Assembly (NCBI GenBank): GCA_964352225.1
Contig: CAYGRM010000185.1
Coordinates: 1-12,831 of the forward strand
Length of the DNA stretch: 12,831 bases
Direction: 5' to 3'
From: CAJQQY01 sp964352225
Lineage (GTDB): Bacteria; Bacteroidota; Bacteroidia; Chitinophagales; Saprospiraceae
Shown: positions 1-7,362 of the stretch, one piece after another
Layout of the letters: each line of letters opens with the position of its first letter
How positions within the stretch are numbered: the stretch's first letter is position 1
Made by a program: the position numbers and the translations under genes
The notes under the pieces: model-generated
The model's database searches: none
Told to the model about the DNA's origin: nothing
Seen by the model: the letters and a program-made list of their open reading frames with translations, nothing else

Positions 1-4
1 AAAA

Positions 5-94
5 TAGACATTATTCTAAATGAGTTTTTTGCTTCATAACTCATTGACTATCAATTACCTTTTTTACTTAAAAAGTGATTTAGAATAATGTCTA
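5..94. repeat. Palindromic element with nested hairpins, TAGAC...GTCTA ends
   Basis: Positions 5-21 and 78-94 are a perfect 17-bp inverted repeat (TAGACATTATTCTAAAT and its complement) separated by 56 bp. Inside lie two smaller inverted repeats: TGAGTT/AACTCA (21-26 with 38-43) and CTTTTT/AAAAAG (59-64 with 70-75). A single strand could therefore fold into an outer stem carrying two inner hairpins. No coding frame crosses it. It lies beyond the terminator of the neighbouring lipoprotein gene, so it is unlikely to be that gene's terminator. It may be a MITE-like or REP-like element. The left flank is cut by the window edge, so no target-site duplication can be judged. Confidence 0.6.
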
Positions 95-165
95 AATAGA
101 AGAAAATCAGTTTACTTTTACGGACTTATTTAAGATTAGATTCAGTTTTTGATATGCTTTATTTC

Positions 166-204
166 AAAAAGAGCCATCTAAGAAATTCCTAGATAGCTCT
201 TTTT
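166..204 (-). terminator. Rho-independent terminator of the 220-602 lipoprotein gene
   Basis: The arms 166-180 and 190-204 pair over 15 positions with one C-A mismatch (175/195) around a 9-base loop. On the minus strand the stem ends in a run of five T. It starts 16 bp after the stop codon of the minus-strand gene. The A/T tracts on both sides would let it work in either direction. Confidence 0.75.
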
Positions 205-219
205 ATAAGAATTAAAATC

Positions 220-602
220 TTACTCTTTCTTCTTTTCAAGGTCTTTAAAAATCTCCTCTATTTTTTTTCCAATCTCTTCAGCATTTCCGCTTAAACCTTT
301 TAATTTCTCCCGCATCTCTGGATCATTAGAAATCTCTTCTAACTTTTCCTTCCATTCTGCTCCATGTTCTTTCAATATTTTTTCGAGATCGTTTGCTTCG
401 ATTTTCACATCTTTAAGTATGTCTTTAAACTNNNNNNNNNNTTGGCAATCTCTTTGGCTTTTTCTTGAAAGAGGTCAATCAATTCTTTGGTGGAGTCAGC
501 TGCTTTGTCAATTTTTTCATTCTTCTCTTCTGGTGTTCCTTCGCATCCAAAAAAAGAAAAAATAGCTAGGCAAAATAAAAATACTAGATTTTGTAATTTC
601 AT
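220..602 (-). CDS. Small helical lipoprotein, interrupted by an assembly gap
   Basis: This is read here as one gene, although the sequence shows two ORFs in different frames. The part from 602 down to the gap encodes a lipoprotein signal (MKLQNLVF, then a hydrophobic stretch to FFGC with Cys20) followed by a charged helical segment. The part from 431 down to the TAA at 220-222 is open all the way back to the gap and encodes a Lys/Glu-rich helical segment ending KDLEKKKE. Positions 432-441 are ten Ns, and the frames join if the true gap length is 2 mod 3. The full product would be about 127 residues: a lipid-anchored, all-alpha, highly charged protein. I do not recognise a family. The GTG at 408 that opens the shorter ORF is probably an internal Val codon. 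A terminator follows directly. Confidence 0.7.
432..441. other. Assembly gap (10 N)
   Basis: Ten consecutive undetermined bases fall inside a coding region. The frame before and after the gap differs by one base, which indicates that the number of Ns is a placeholder rather than the measured length. Confidence 0.95.
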
Positions 603-835
603 TGTTAGATGTTTATAGTCTAAGATTTTGTAAAAATATAAAACTTAAATTATATATCTTATTTTCTAACAGAGCTATTCATCATATTTTTCAAGTTGTA
701 TTCTAGCACTATTCAAAATATCAATTTATTGACGGATTCTACTCCCTCTGCTTTCATGATCCTTCTCTCTAGAGATAAATAAACAAAGAAATCTAACACA
801 ACACATATTGTTATAAATTATACATTAAATCAATT

Positions 836-908
836 AAAATTTTACTATTTATTTTCTTTTACTTATAAAATTTTACATATCTTCAATTGATTAGAATATA
901 AAATTTTA
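836..908. repeat. Three helically spaced AAAATTTTA motifs
   Basis: AAAATTTTA occurs at 836-844, 867-875 and 900-908. The first two copies extend to AAAATTTTAC. The spacings of 31 and 33 bp are close to three helical turns. Phased AT tracts of this kind can bend DNA or mark repeated binding sites, but the surrounding DNA is so AT-rich that chance is a real alternative. Confidence 0.3.
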
Positions 909-1130
909 TTTTATTGATCAAATTTCCCAATTTGTCTTACCGCATAAAACCATTTCATAAAAAAAAAACAAAACATTAAATCATTACTATTTCAAATTAT
1001 CATCCAATTAGAATGCAAATAATTTAATAGCATTCTTAGCTCCTAGCATCTTTAAAAAAATAATTGATCCACTTTACCTAAGCCGTGAAGTAGGACAGAT
1101 ATTATATTGCCAAATCAATTTTTTAACTAA

Positions 1131-1149
1131 GCCTTAAAAAAAATAAGGC
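1131..1149 (+). promoter_or_regulatory. Short hairpin upstream of the T9SS protein start
   Basis: GCCTTA (1131-1136) and TAAGGC (1144-1149) form a 6-bp stem around a loop of seven A, ending 17 bp before the ATG at 1167. No T-run follows, so it does not look like a terminator. It may lie in the 5' untranslated region. Its function is unknown. Confidence 0.3.
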
Positions 1150-1166
1150 GAACAAACTCTTACAAC

Positions 1167-3044
1167 ATGAAAAAAATTTTACTACTTCTTTTATTTTTTA
1201 CACTACTCTATCTTCCAAATCAAAGTTTTGCTCAACCTGCAAATGATTTGTGTGCAGGAGCAATCCCCATAACTCCTTCCGCAGAAGGAACAGGATGTGG
1301 AGTAGTTACGTTTACATTGCCATTTACTAGTGATGGTACCACAGATAGTGGCGTTCCTACAGTTTGTTCAACTCCTGGTTTAGACCATTGGTTTACTTGG
1401 ACTGCCACTTCTCCAGGGTTAACGTTTTCCTCTCAAAGTCCAGGTAATCCAGGGATTGCTGTTTTTGCCAATTGCGCAGATGCTGCTGCGGGGAGTGATA
1501 TTGCATGCGTTGGTACATTTTCAAATGGCACACTATTAGGATGGACTATTGGTGATAATTTAATTATCCAGATTTATGATTTTAGTGGTTCATTCTCTGA
1601 TGTTGCTTTTTGTCTTGAAGAATTTACTCCATCACCACCTCCCGCTAATAATGATTGCGCCAATGCCCAACCTGTAGGAGTAAATCCAGATTTAAGTTGT
1701 ACTACTACTGTTGCAGGTACTATTGAGAGTGCAACAGCTTCTGGTGAAGATGAATCTACTTGTAGTGGAACAGAAGATGATGATGTTTGGTTTTCTTTTG
1801 TTGCGACTGCTACTTCTCACACTATTAGTCTAATTAATATTGCCAATGGTACTACAGATTTATATCATTCTGTCTGGTCTGGGACTTGTGGGTCTTTGAC
1901 TAATATCCTTTGTAGTGATCCTAATACTAGTACCGCAAATGGATTAACCATCGGTACTACTTATTTACTGAGAGTTTATTCTTGGACTGCTACCACAGGT
2001 CAAACTACAGATTTCGATGTTTGTATTGGTACTCTTCCTGCTCCTCCTGTTAATAACGCTTGTGGTGGAGCCATAACTATAACAAATGGAAGTTCAGTCA
2101 CAGAAAATACTTCATCTGCAACAAATATTGAAGCACTTACCGCTTGTTCAGGTGGTGGTGGTGGTGGTGATTGTAATGCAGGAGGTACAGGGACTATAAA
2201 CTTTGGTCTTGGGGTTTGGTATAAATATACTTCTACTGGAGCTGAGGCAATAACAGCTTCCACAGATAATCCAGGAACTACTTTCGATACAGAGATACAA
2301 GTTTTTACTGGAGCTTGCGGAGGTTTAGTATGTGTTGGAGGAGATGATGATGGAGGCTCTGTTAACTTAGGTTCTTCTTCCATTTTTTGTTGGGAATCAA
2401 CTGCAAGTTTCGCCGCTGTAGATTATTATATTTATGTTGATGGTCATAGTACCGCTACTGGTGCATTTCAGTTAACATTGGACGCAGTAGTCCCACTTCC
2501 AGTAACTTTGACTTCTTTCTCAGGTGAAGCAATGGATAGAACTAATATGCTAAAATGGGAAACAGCTACTGAAGAAAATACCCAATCGCATATCATCCAA
2601 AGATCACGTGATGGAAATTCTAATTGGGAAGAAATAGGACGAGTTGACGCAGCTGGAAATTCCACTATCACTAATCAATATGTATTAGAAGATACTAAGC
2701 CATTAGATTTTGGATACTATAGATTGATGTCTTTGGATTTTGATGGATATTATGATTACTCTGATATTATCTCTATCAAAAGAGAGGTGAAGGCAGATGA
2801 AGTTCATATTTACCCTTCTCCAGTTACGAAGAATTTAACGGTTGAAATTGGCGTTGGTGTTTCTTCTGATTATGAAATTTCTATCGTGAATATAATGGGT
2901 CAAATTGTGGATTACCAAAGTCATGATTTCAATGAAGGGAATCAAAGAATCGAAATGAATGTGGATCACTTAGCTAATGGTGTTTATCATTTGGTGGTGG
3001 AAAGTAAGACTGGAAAGCAGATGAAGAAATTTGTGAAGCAGTAA
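1167..3044 (+). CDS. T9SS-exported repeat protein with type A C-terminal sorting domain
   Basis: The 625-residue product starts with a Sec signal peptide (KK, long Leu/Phe core, cleavage likely after SFA at residue 22). Three related beta-rich units follow at about 24-152, 159-287 and 294-440, each opening with a P-x-N-x-x-C-x-x-A type motif (PANDLCAGAIPI, PANNDCANAQPV, PVNNACGGAITI) and containing paired cysteines and a W-F/Y core. Residues 445-545 (from PVTLTSFSGE) resemble the Fn3-like segment common before sorting domains. Residues 546-625 (VHIYPSPV to the end) are a T9SS type A sorting domain, with IYPSPV, the VNIMGQ box, LANGVYHLVV and a basic tail. By family knowledge the protein crosses the outer membrane through T9SS and is released or attached to the surface. 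No catalytic motif was seen, so an adhesin or matrix role is inference. A codon run (GGT)6 at 2151-2168 encodes a glycine stretch. Confidence 0.88.
   Translation: MKKILLLLLFFTLLYLPNQSFAQPANDLCAGAIPITPSAEGTGCGVVTFTLPFTSDGTTDSGVPTVCSTPGLDHWFTWTATSPGLTFSSQSPGNPGIAVFANCADAAAGSDIACVGTFSNGTLLGWTIGDNLIIQIYDFSGSFSDVAFCLEEFTPSPPPANNDCANAQPVGVNPDLSCTTTVAGTIESATASGEDESTCSGTEDDDVWFSFVATATSHTISLINIANGTTDLYHSVWSGTCGSLTNILCSDPNTSTANGLTIGTTYLLRVYSWTATTGQTTDFDVCIGTLPAPPVNNACGGAITITNGSSVTENTSSATNIEALTACSGGGGGGDCNAGGTGTINFGLGVWYKYTSTGAEAITASTDNPGTTFDTEIQVFTGACGGLVCVGGDDDGGSVNLGSSSIFCWESTASFAAVDYYIYVDGHSTATGAFQLTLDAVVPLPVTLTSFSGEAMDRTNMLKWETATEENTQSHIIQRSRDGNSNWEEIGRVDAAGNSTITNQYVLEDTKPLDFGYYRLMSLDFDGYYDYSDIISIKREVKADEVHIYPSPVTKNLTVEIGVGVSSDYEISIVNIMGQIVDYQSHDFNEGNQRIEMNVDHLANGVYHLVVESKTGKQMKKFVKQ
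2151..2168 (+). repeat. (GGT)6 trinucleotide tract inside the T9SS gene
   Basis: Six perfect GGT units encode a poly-glycine run near the start of the third extracellular repeat unit, between two cysteines. Length changes would keep the reading frame, so this could vary linker length but could not switch expression on or off. Confidence 0.7.
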
Positions 3045-3072
3045 TTAAAGAATAAATAATCATCAAGGATTT

Positions 3073-3110
3073 AAGAGTGGTAGGGAATATTTCTTGCCAC
3101 TCTTTTTTTT
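3073..3110 (+). terminator. Rho-independent terminator after the T9SS gene
   Basis: AAGAGTGG (3073-3080) pairs perfectly with CCACTCTT (3097-3104), and the stem can be extended by G-T pairs. The right arm runs straight into eight T (3103-3110). It begins 28 bp after the stop codon. Confidence 0.85.
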
Positions 3111-3130
3111 AGCAATTTAAATCATTTTTA

Positions 3131-3161
3131 TTTGGCGAAAACAATATTTTTGTTAACTTTA
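3131..3161 (+). promoter_or_regulatory. Candidate Bacteroidota-type promoter for the CBS-domain gene
   Basis: TTTG at 3131-3134 is followed after 19 bp by TAACTTTA (3154-3161), which matches 7 of 8 positions of the Bacteroidota -7 box TAnnTTTG at the usual spacing. The predicted transcription start near 3168 gives a leader of about 28 bases. An overlapping perfect TAnnTTTG (TATTTTTG, 3145-3152) lacks a TTTG at correct distance. Confidence 0.45.
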
Positions 3162-3195
3162 ATTATTCAGGTAACCAAAATAAAAAAATAAAATT

Positions 3196-3645
3196 ATGTT
3201 AAATCAAGAAGTACGCAAAATCATGAGATCAGACCCTATCGTTGCTCATCCGCATGATACTGTGGTCAATATTTCTAATCTTATGGTCAAAGAAAAAATT
3301 CAACAAATCCCAGTTGTTGACGAGGAGAATAAGTTAGTTGGAATGATTACATCGTATGATTTATGGAAAAATTCGATTAATCATAATTCCAGTCAAACTC
3401 AATTAGTTAGAGATGTGATGAGTACCAATGTGCTTGTTATTGAGCCAAAAGACAAGGTGGGAACTGCTGCCGAATTATTTATTGATCGCCGATTTAAAAC
3501 TTTACCCGTAGTCAATCTTGATAATAAATTAAAAGGAGTGATTACCGCTTTTGATGTAATTAAACACGTAATGAATAATGAATATCCGCAACCGATTTTA
3601 TACAAAGAAATTTTAGAGGAAGGGGCTAAAGTAAAAGAAGTTTAA
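3196..3645 (+). CDS. Two-CBS-domain protein
   Basis: The 149-residue product consists almost entirely of a tandem CBS (Bateman) pair. CBS1 spans about 7-60 (V-R-K-I-M, then the IPVVDEENKLVGMITSYDL signature) and CBS2 about 71-128 (VRDVM, then LPVVNLDNKLKGVITAFDV). There is no attached enzyme, transporter or DNA-binding domain, only a short charged C-terminal tail. CBS pairs usually bind adenosine nucleotides and regulate a partner. Which ligand or partner applies here cannot be told. It is probably cytoplasmic, with no signal peptide or membrane segment. It is transcribed alone: a terminator lies before it and a strong hairpin directly after it. Confidence 0.9.
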   Translation: MLNQEVRKIMRSDPIVAHPHDTVVNISNLMVKEKIQQIPVVDEENKLVGMITSYDLWKNSINHNSSQTQLVRDVMSTNVLVIEPKDKVGTAAELFIDRRFKTLPVVNLDNKLKGVITAFDVIKHVMNNEYPQPILYKEILEEGAKVKEV

Positions 3646-3664
3646 AAAAATAATTGATAAATTA

Positions 3665-3705
3665 AGAAACGGCTGCTAGCATAATTTGTGCTAACAGCCG
3701 TTTCT
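3665..3705. terminator. Bidirectional hairpin terminator between convergent genes
   Basis: The arms 3665-3681 and 3689-3705 form a 17-bp stem with one C-A mismatch (3676/3694) and a 7-base loop. It fills the gap between the CBS gene (stop at 3645) and the receptor gene (minus-strand stop at 3709). The stem is GC-rich in its centre, with AAA/TTT at the base. The flanking T-runs are weak, so part of the termination may need other factors. Confidence 0.75.
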
Positions 3706-3708
3706 GAT

Positions 3709-6366
3709 TTACAACTCAAATCTAAGTACAAAATTTGGCGTAAATCCTAATTCTAACTGATCAGTATATTCTAAACTAGGCATAATATTCGGGCGAATAT
3801 CCATAAAAAAACCACGATTAAATATATTGGTTTGATTGTAAATATTGAATAGAGATACACCAATTCTACCAGTCCATTTTTCAGGATTTTTTGGATAAAA
3901 TTTATATAAAATCGAAGCATCTAATTGATGTCGAGCAGGTAACCTTTCCCCGTTATATTCATTCACCACCGGCCTAATACTTTCACGTGGTACCATCATA
4001 CCTTGGTTAATTTGAATCATATAATTCTCCTTCAAGGAATAAGGTGTTCCTGATGCAATTTTCCAACCTAATGAAAATTCAAAATTATGGTAAGTCAACA
4101 AATTGACCCAATGAAAATTATGAGGCTGATCATTGGCTGCACTAAATTTAGTATCAAAAAAAGTATTGAATTGATAATTCACCTTGCTATATGAATAACT
4201 TAACCAACTTGAATAGTTACCCCATCTTTTTTTCACCAAAATATCTAAACCTCTGATTTTTGCATTCCCAAGATGAAACCTTCCCGTTAACTCCTCATCA
4301 AAGCCAGTCGCTAAGGAAGTTAATCCGTTGATATTTTTCACATAAGTTTGCACATCAATTAACCAATCTTTTCGATTGAAAACCATCCCTATTTGAAATT
4401 GGGTAGCATCTAAAATTGGTACCTCTTTTTCTCCTGCTAAAACCCAAACTGGTGTCTCAATGCTCGCTCGGTCTCCTTCAATTTGTTCGACTTGACTTAA
4501 AAATTGATAATACTTTCCGGTATTAAAATTAAATCCTACATGATCATTCAACCTATACCAAACTTTTAACCGAGGTTCTAAATAACCTTGATTTTCGCTT
4601 TCCAAAAAACTACCTCTCAATCCTACATCAACGCCTAATTTTCTTTCCTTAAAAGTATTAAAGGAAACATATCCAATATGCAAATTGGATTGATATTTTT
4701 TGACTTGATTGACCTGTTGGTTTTCTTGGTTTTGCTTAGTGACTTGAAACCCAACATCATAATCAATAAATTGATATCCAAATTTCAATTCATGTTCTTT
4801 CTTAGTTTTGTACAAATTAGCAAAATGTATTTGTTGCTCATTGATCATACTTTTCTTAATACCAAATTTGTCTTTTGGGCCTGCATTAAGACTCTCTAAA
4901 CTATAATCATAATCGTAGTGATAATCTGAAATTAAAGCAGTTAACTTGGATGAAAATCGAGAATTCCAACTTCGATCCCAAACCAAACTTAGCCCACTAT
5001 TTTCTAGAATTAAACTATCGGTTTGAATTTGATTTCTTAAGTTATTATTTAGAACTGATTGAAAATTATTTTCACCATAAAAACCTGCGAATGAAATTTT
5101 ATCTTTTTTTGTAATTTGAAAAGACGCTTTTACATTACTATCAAAAAAATAAAACTCATCATCAATATCAATTTCTTCCGGGAGTTGTTTATTATTTGGC
5201 GTTTGAAATAAAATACCTCGATGAACTCTTTGAGAAAAGTTTTCGAAAGTAGGTGATCGCCAAATTTCAGAAATAGATCGTCTCACCGAAAAAATCAGAG
5301 AAGCTCTATTTTCAAAAAAAGAAAATTTGCCATTAGCAAATGAATTTAAAAAATTTGAACCGATCCCAAGTTCAGATTTTCCACCTGAAAGTTCATCTGT
5401 TTTCAAATCAATCACTCCTGAAATTCGACCTCCATATTCTGAATTAAATCCACCTCGATATATATTCGCTCGATCAATAATGTAGGGATTAAAAGCAGAT
5501 AGATTTCCAAAATAATGAGCTGAATGATAAATTGGAATATCTTCCCAAAGAATCAAATTCTGGTCGGCTGTCCCACCGCGAATATTAATACTAGAGGCGG
5601 ATCCACCGGGAGAAGAAATTCCAGGTAAAAACTGAATTGTTCGAAGTACATCTGGTTCTGCTTGACCTGGCAAAACCTTGACTTTACTAGGTTGTAGCTG
5701 AGTAAATAAACCATTATTTTGCAGACTGACTCCATCTGTCAGATAATCAGTTACCACAATTAAATCATCAGAAAACTTAAAATATTTTAGAAAAATGGAG
5801 CTACAGGGATTTGTGCTTAGTTGCTTGGGATGAACCTTTACTTCTTGATATCCAACATAACTTATGATGAGCGTATCCCGATCTTGATAATCTGCATAAA
5901 ACTTAAAAGTACCATCTTTAGCAGAGGTGGTTCCTTCTTGATTTTTTTGAAAATAAATATTGGCAAAAGGTAAAGGTTCTTTGGAAAAATCATCTAGAAT
6001 TTTTCCACAAATCAATTTCAAGTTTACTTTATTTGGATTGGTCGAAATGGTAGAGTCATTTGCCTCAATCTTCTTTTTTAAAATAATAAAATTGCCTTGG
6101 ACAATTTCAAATTCTAAAGCTGTTGGTTTTAAAATAGAGGTAAGAAAAAAATCTATTTCTGATTTTTGAGTGGGAGGATGGATAATAATATTTTTAACAT
6201 CATCAACTTTATAAGAAAAAAGAAGACCATAATCTGACTCAAGAATTTGAATAACTTGCTCTAAAGAAGCTTCCTCTTGATTAATCTCAACTATGATTTG
6301 TTGAGAAAAAAGAGTTAAAGAAAAGAAAGAAAATAGAATTGTAAATATATTGTTATAAATATTCAA
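3709..6366 (-). CDS. TonB-dependent outer-membrane receptor with STN signalling domain
   Basis: The 885-residue product has, in order: a signal peptide (about 1-22), a secretin/TonB short N-terminal (STN) domain (about 25-97, ending FIILKKK), a carboxypeptidase-regulatory-like beta domain (about 118-195, with PLPFANIYF, G-T-T-S-A-K-D-G-T-F and ISYVGYQEV), a possible TonB box (DDLIVVTD, 200-207), a plug (about 230-330, with NIRGGTADQN and GGFNSEYGGRISGVIDLKT) and a beta-barrel to the C-terminus (FVLRFEL). It should import a ligand across the outer membrane using TonB energy. The STN domain marks it as a transducer that signals to FecR. It is the last gene of the sigma/FecR operon, starting 9 bp after the fecR stop. 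No SusD gene follows and the plug lacks typical SusC wording, so a glycan role is not supported. The ligand is unknown; iron chelate or another small molecule is inference. Confidence 0.9.
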   Translation of the reverse strand: MNIYNNIFTILFSFFSLTLFSQQIIVEINQEEASLEQVIQILESDYGLLFSYKVDDVKNIIIHPPTQKSEIDFFLTSILKPTALEFEIVQGNFIILKKKIEANDSTISTNPNKVNLKLICGKILDDFSKEPLPFANIYFQKNQEGTTSAKDGTFKFYADYQDRDTLIISYVGYQEVKVHPKQLSTNPCSSIFLKYFKFSDDLIVVTDYLTDGVSLQNNGLFTQLQPSKVKVLPGQAEPDVLRTIQFLPGISSPGGSASSINIRGGTADQNLILWEDIPIYHSAHYFGNLSAFNPYIIDRANIYRGGFNSEYGGRISGVIDLKTDELSGGKSELGIGSNFLNSFANGKFSFFENRASLIFSVRRSISEIWRSPTFENFSQRVHRGILFQTPNNKQLPEEIDIDDEFYFFDSNVKASFQITKKDKISFAGFYGENNFQSVLNNNLRNQIQTDSLILENSGLSLVWDRSWNSRFSSKLTALISDYHYDYDYSLESLNAGPKDKFGIKKSMINEQQIHFANLYKTKKEHELKFGYQFIDYDVGFQVTKQNQENQQVNQVKKYQSNLHIGYVSFNTFKERKLGVDVGLRGSFLESENQGYLEPRLKVWYRLNDHVGFNFNTGKYYQFLSQVEQIEGDRASIETPVWVLAGEKEVPILDATQFQIGMVFNRKDWLIDVQTYVKNINGLTSLATGFDEELTGRFHLGNAKIRGLDILVKKRWGNYSSWLSYSYSKVNYQFNTFFDTKFSAANDQPHNFHWVNLLTYHNFEFSLGWKIASGTPYSLKENYMIQINQGMMVPRESIRPVVNEYNGERLPARHQLDASILYKFYPKNPEKWTGRIGVSLFNIYNQTNIFNRGFFMDIRPNIMPSLEYTDQLELGFTPNFVLRFEL

Positions 6367-6375
6367 ATTCAGTAT

Positions 6376-7296
6376 TTATTTTTTTAAAATGATGATCCCT
6401 TTATTTAATTTTTCAGGAGAAATCCCCAGCGGAGTTAAAATAGTTTTTAAGGCCAAATCTAAATCTCCTTTTTTAAAACTAGTAGAAACTTGAACGTCGG
6501 AATCAATATTACCAGCATCGATCTTCACCTTGAATTGTCTTTCCACTTCTTCCAAAACTATAGCCAAAGAGACATTTTTAAAACTAAAAATCCCATTGAC
6601 CCAACTAGCCTTTTCTGAAGCAGGGACTTGCCATTTTTCAATGTTACCTTCTTCCGTAAATCTTAACGCATCATTCGCAATCAACTCTCCAAGAACATTA
6701 CCTTTAGTATCCTCAACTAAAACTTTTCCACTTTGGCAATTTACCTCCAAGGTATTATTCCGAGAACGTACATTAAATTTTGTTCCTAAAACCGTCACCG
6801 ATCCTTTGGGAGTATTTACAGAAAAATTAGAACCTTTTTTTACCTCAAAAAAAGCTTCACCTACTAAATCTAAGGTACGTGAAGTCTTCCAAATTTCTTT
6901 ATCATAAGTCAATTCACTCTCTGCATTCAAAACAAAGGTAGAACCATCAGGCAAGGTTGCTTCTACCCTTTCACCTGCAGCTAAGTTATATTTAACCATA
7001 CTTGACTGAGGCCAAAAAAGCCATGCAGCTAAAAGCAAAACTGAAGCAGCAACTCCATATTTTACCCAGCTTGAAAGAAAAATTCTTCTCCCCTTTTTAG
7101 GTGGAATTATAGATTTTTTCGTTTCCAGAACTTTGGAAAGTATTTTATCTTCATCGAAAGTTGGCGCTGAAAGTCCTTCTGTATTTTTATACAACTCAAC
7201 CAATGAATCATACTCAGGTCGAAGTTTAAAAACTTTTAATTCTTCTTCCGAAAGATTACCATTAACCCATTTATGTAATTGTTCGTCATTTATCAT
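6376..7296 (-). CDS. FecR-family anti-sigma factor
   Basis: The 306-residue product has a short cytoplasmic N-terminus that should hold the sigma factor (about 1-70, with LHKWVNGNLSEEEL), one membrane segment (about 78-95, KYGVAASVLLLAAWLFW), a periplasmic FecR domain (about 105-195, with LAAGERVEATLPDGSTFVLN, V-G-E-A-F-F-E-V and VLGTKFNVR) and a C-terminal DUF4974-type domain (about 236-305, from IFSFKNVSLAIVLEEVERQF). The last domain resembles the receptor's STN domain in layout, and both end in I-I-L-K-K. By family knowledge it holds the ECF sigma factor inactive, or licenses it, until the receptor signals through the periplasm. It lies 66 bp after the sigma gene and 9 bp before the receptor gene, as expected for one operon. 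Length is typical for Bacteroidota FecR proteins. Confidence 0.92.
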   Translation of the reverse strand: MINDEQLHKWVNGNLSEEELKVFKLRPEYDSLVELYKNTEGLSAPTFDEDKILSKVLETKKSIIPPKKGRRIFLSSWVKYGVAASVLLLAAWLFWPQSSMVKYNLAAGERVEATLPDGSTFVLNAESELTYDKEIWKTSRTLDLVGEAFFEVKKGSNFSVNTPKGSVTVLGTKFNVRSRNNTLEVNCQSGKVLVEDTKGNVLGELIANDALRFTEEGNIEKWQVPASEKASWVNGIFSFKNVSLAIVLEEVERQFKVKIDAGNIDSDVQVSTSFKKGDLDLALKTILTPLGISPEKLNKGIIILKK

Positions 7297-7362
7297 TGTT
7301 AATATTCTTGATTAAAAGGAGGATACATAATAAAGACAATCCTACTTATAGAAGACCTACTT

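Larger units (their letters stand above)
603..1166. other. Gene-free, very AT-rich intergenic region
   Basis: This 564-bp stretch separates two divergently transcribed genes (minus strand at 602, plus strand at 1167) and has no convincing ORF on either strand. It should hold both promoters, but I see no clean TTTG plus TAnnTTTG pair at proper spacing. It contains three AAAATTTTA motifs at 836, 867 and 900, and a short hairpin just before the downstream start codon, both listed separately. No RNA gene was recognised. Confidence 0.6.

Noticed and set aside
836..908. CRISPR-like regular repeats
   Set aside because: The repeat unit is only 9-10 bases with three copies, far below a CRISPR repeat, and no cas gene is present.
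2151..2168. (GGT)6 tract as a phase-variation switch
   Set aside because: A trinucleotide repeat cannot shift the frame, so it can change length but not switch the gene off.
2000..2383. 127-codon Pro-rich minus-strand ORF inside the T9SS gene
   Set aside because: It is the complement of Gly-, Thr- and Asp-rich coding sequence of a clearly real gene, has low complexity, and shows no domain or start signal.
3709..6366. SusC/SusD-type glycan uptake locus
   Set aside because: There is no SusD gene beside the receptor, no glycosidase in the window, and the plug does not show typical SusC sequence.
6530..6907. 125-codon plus-strand ORF inside fecR
   Set aside because: It lies fully opposite a well-supported FecR gene and shows no recognisable domain.
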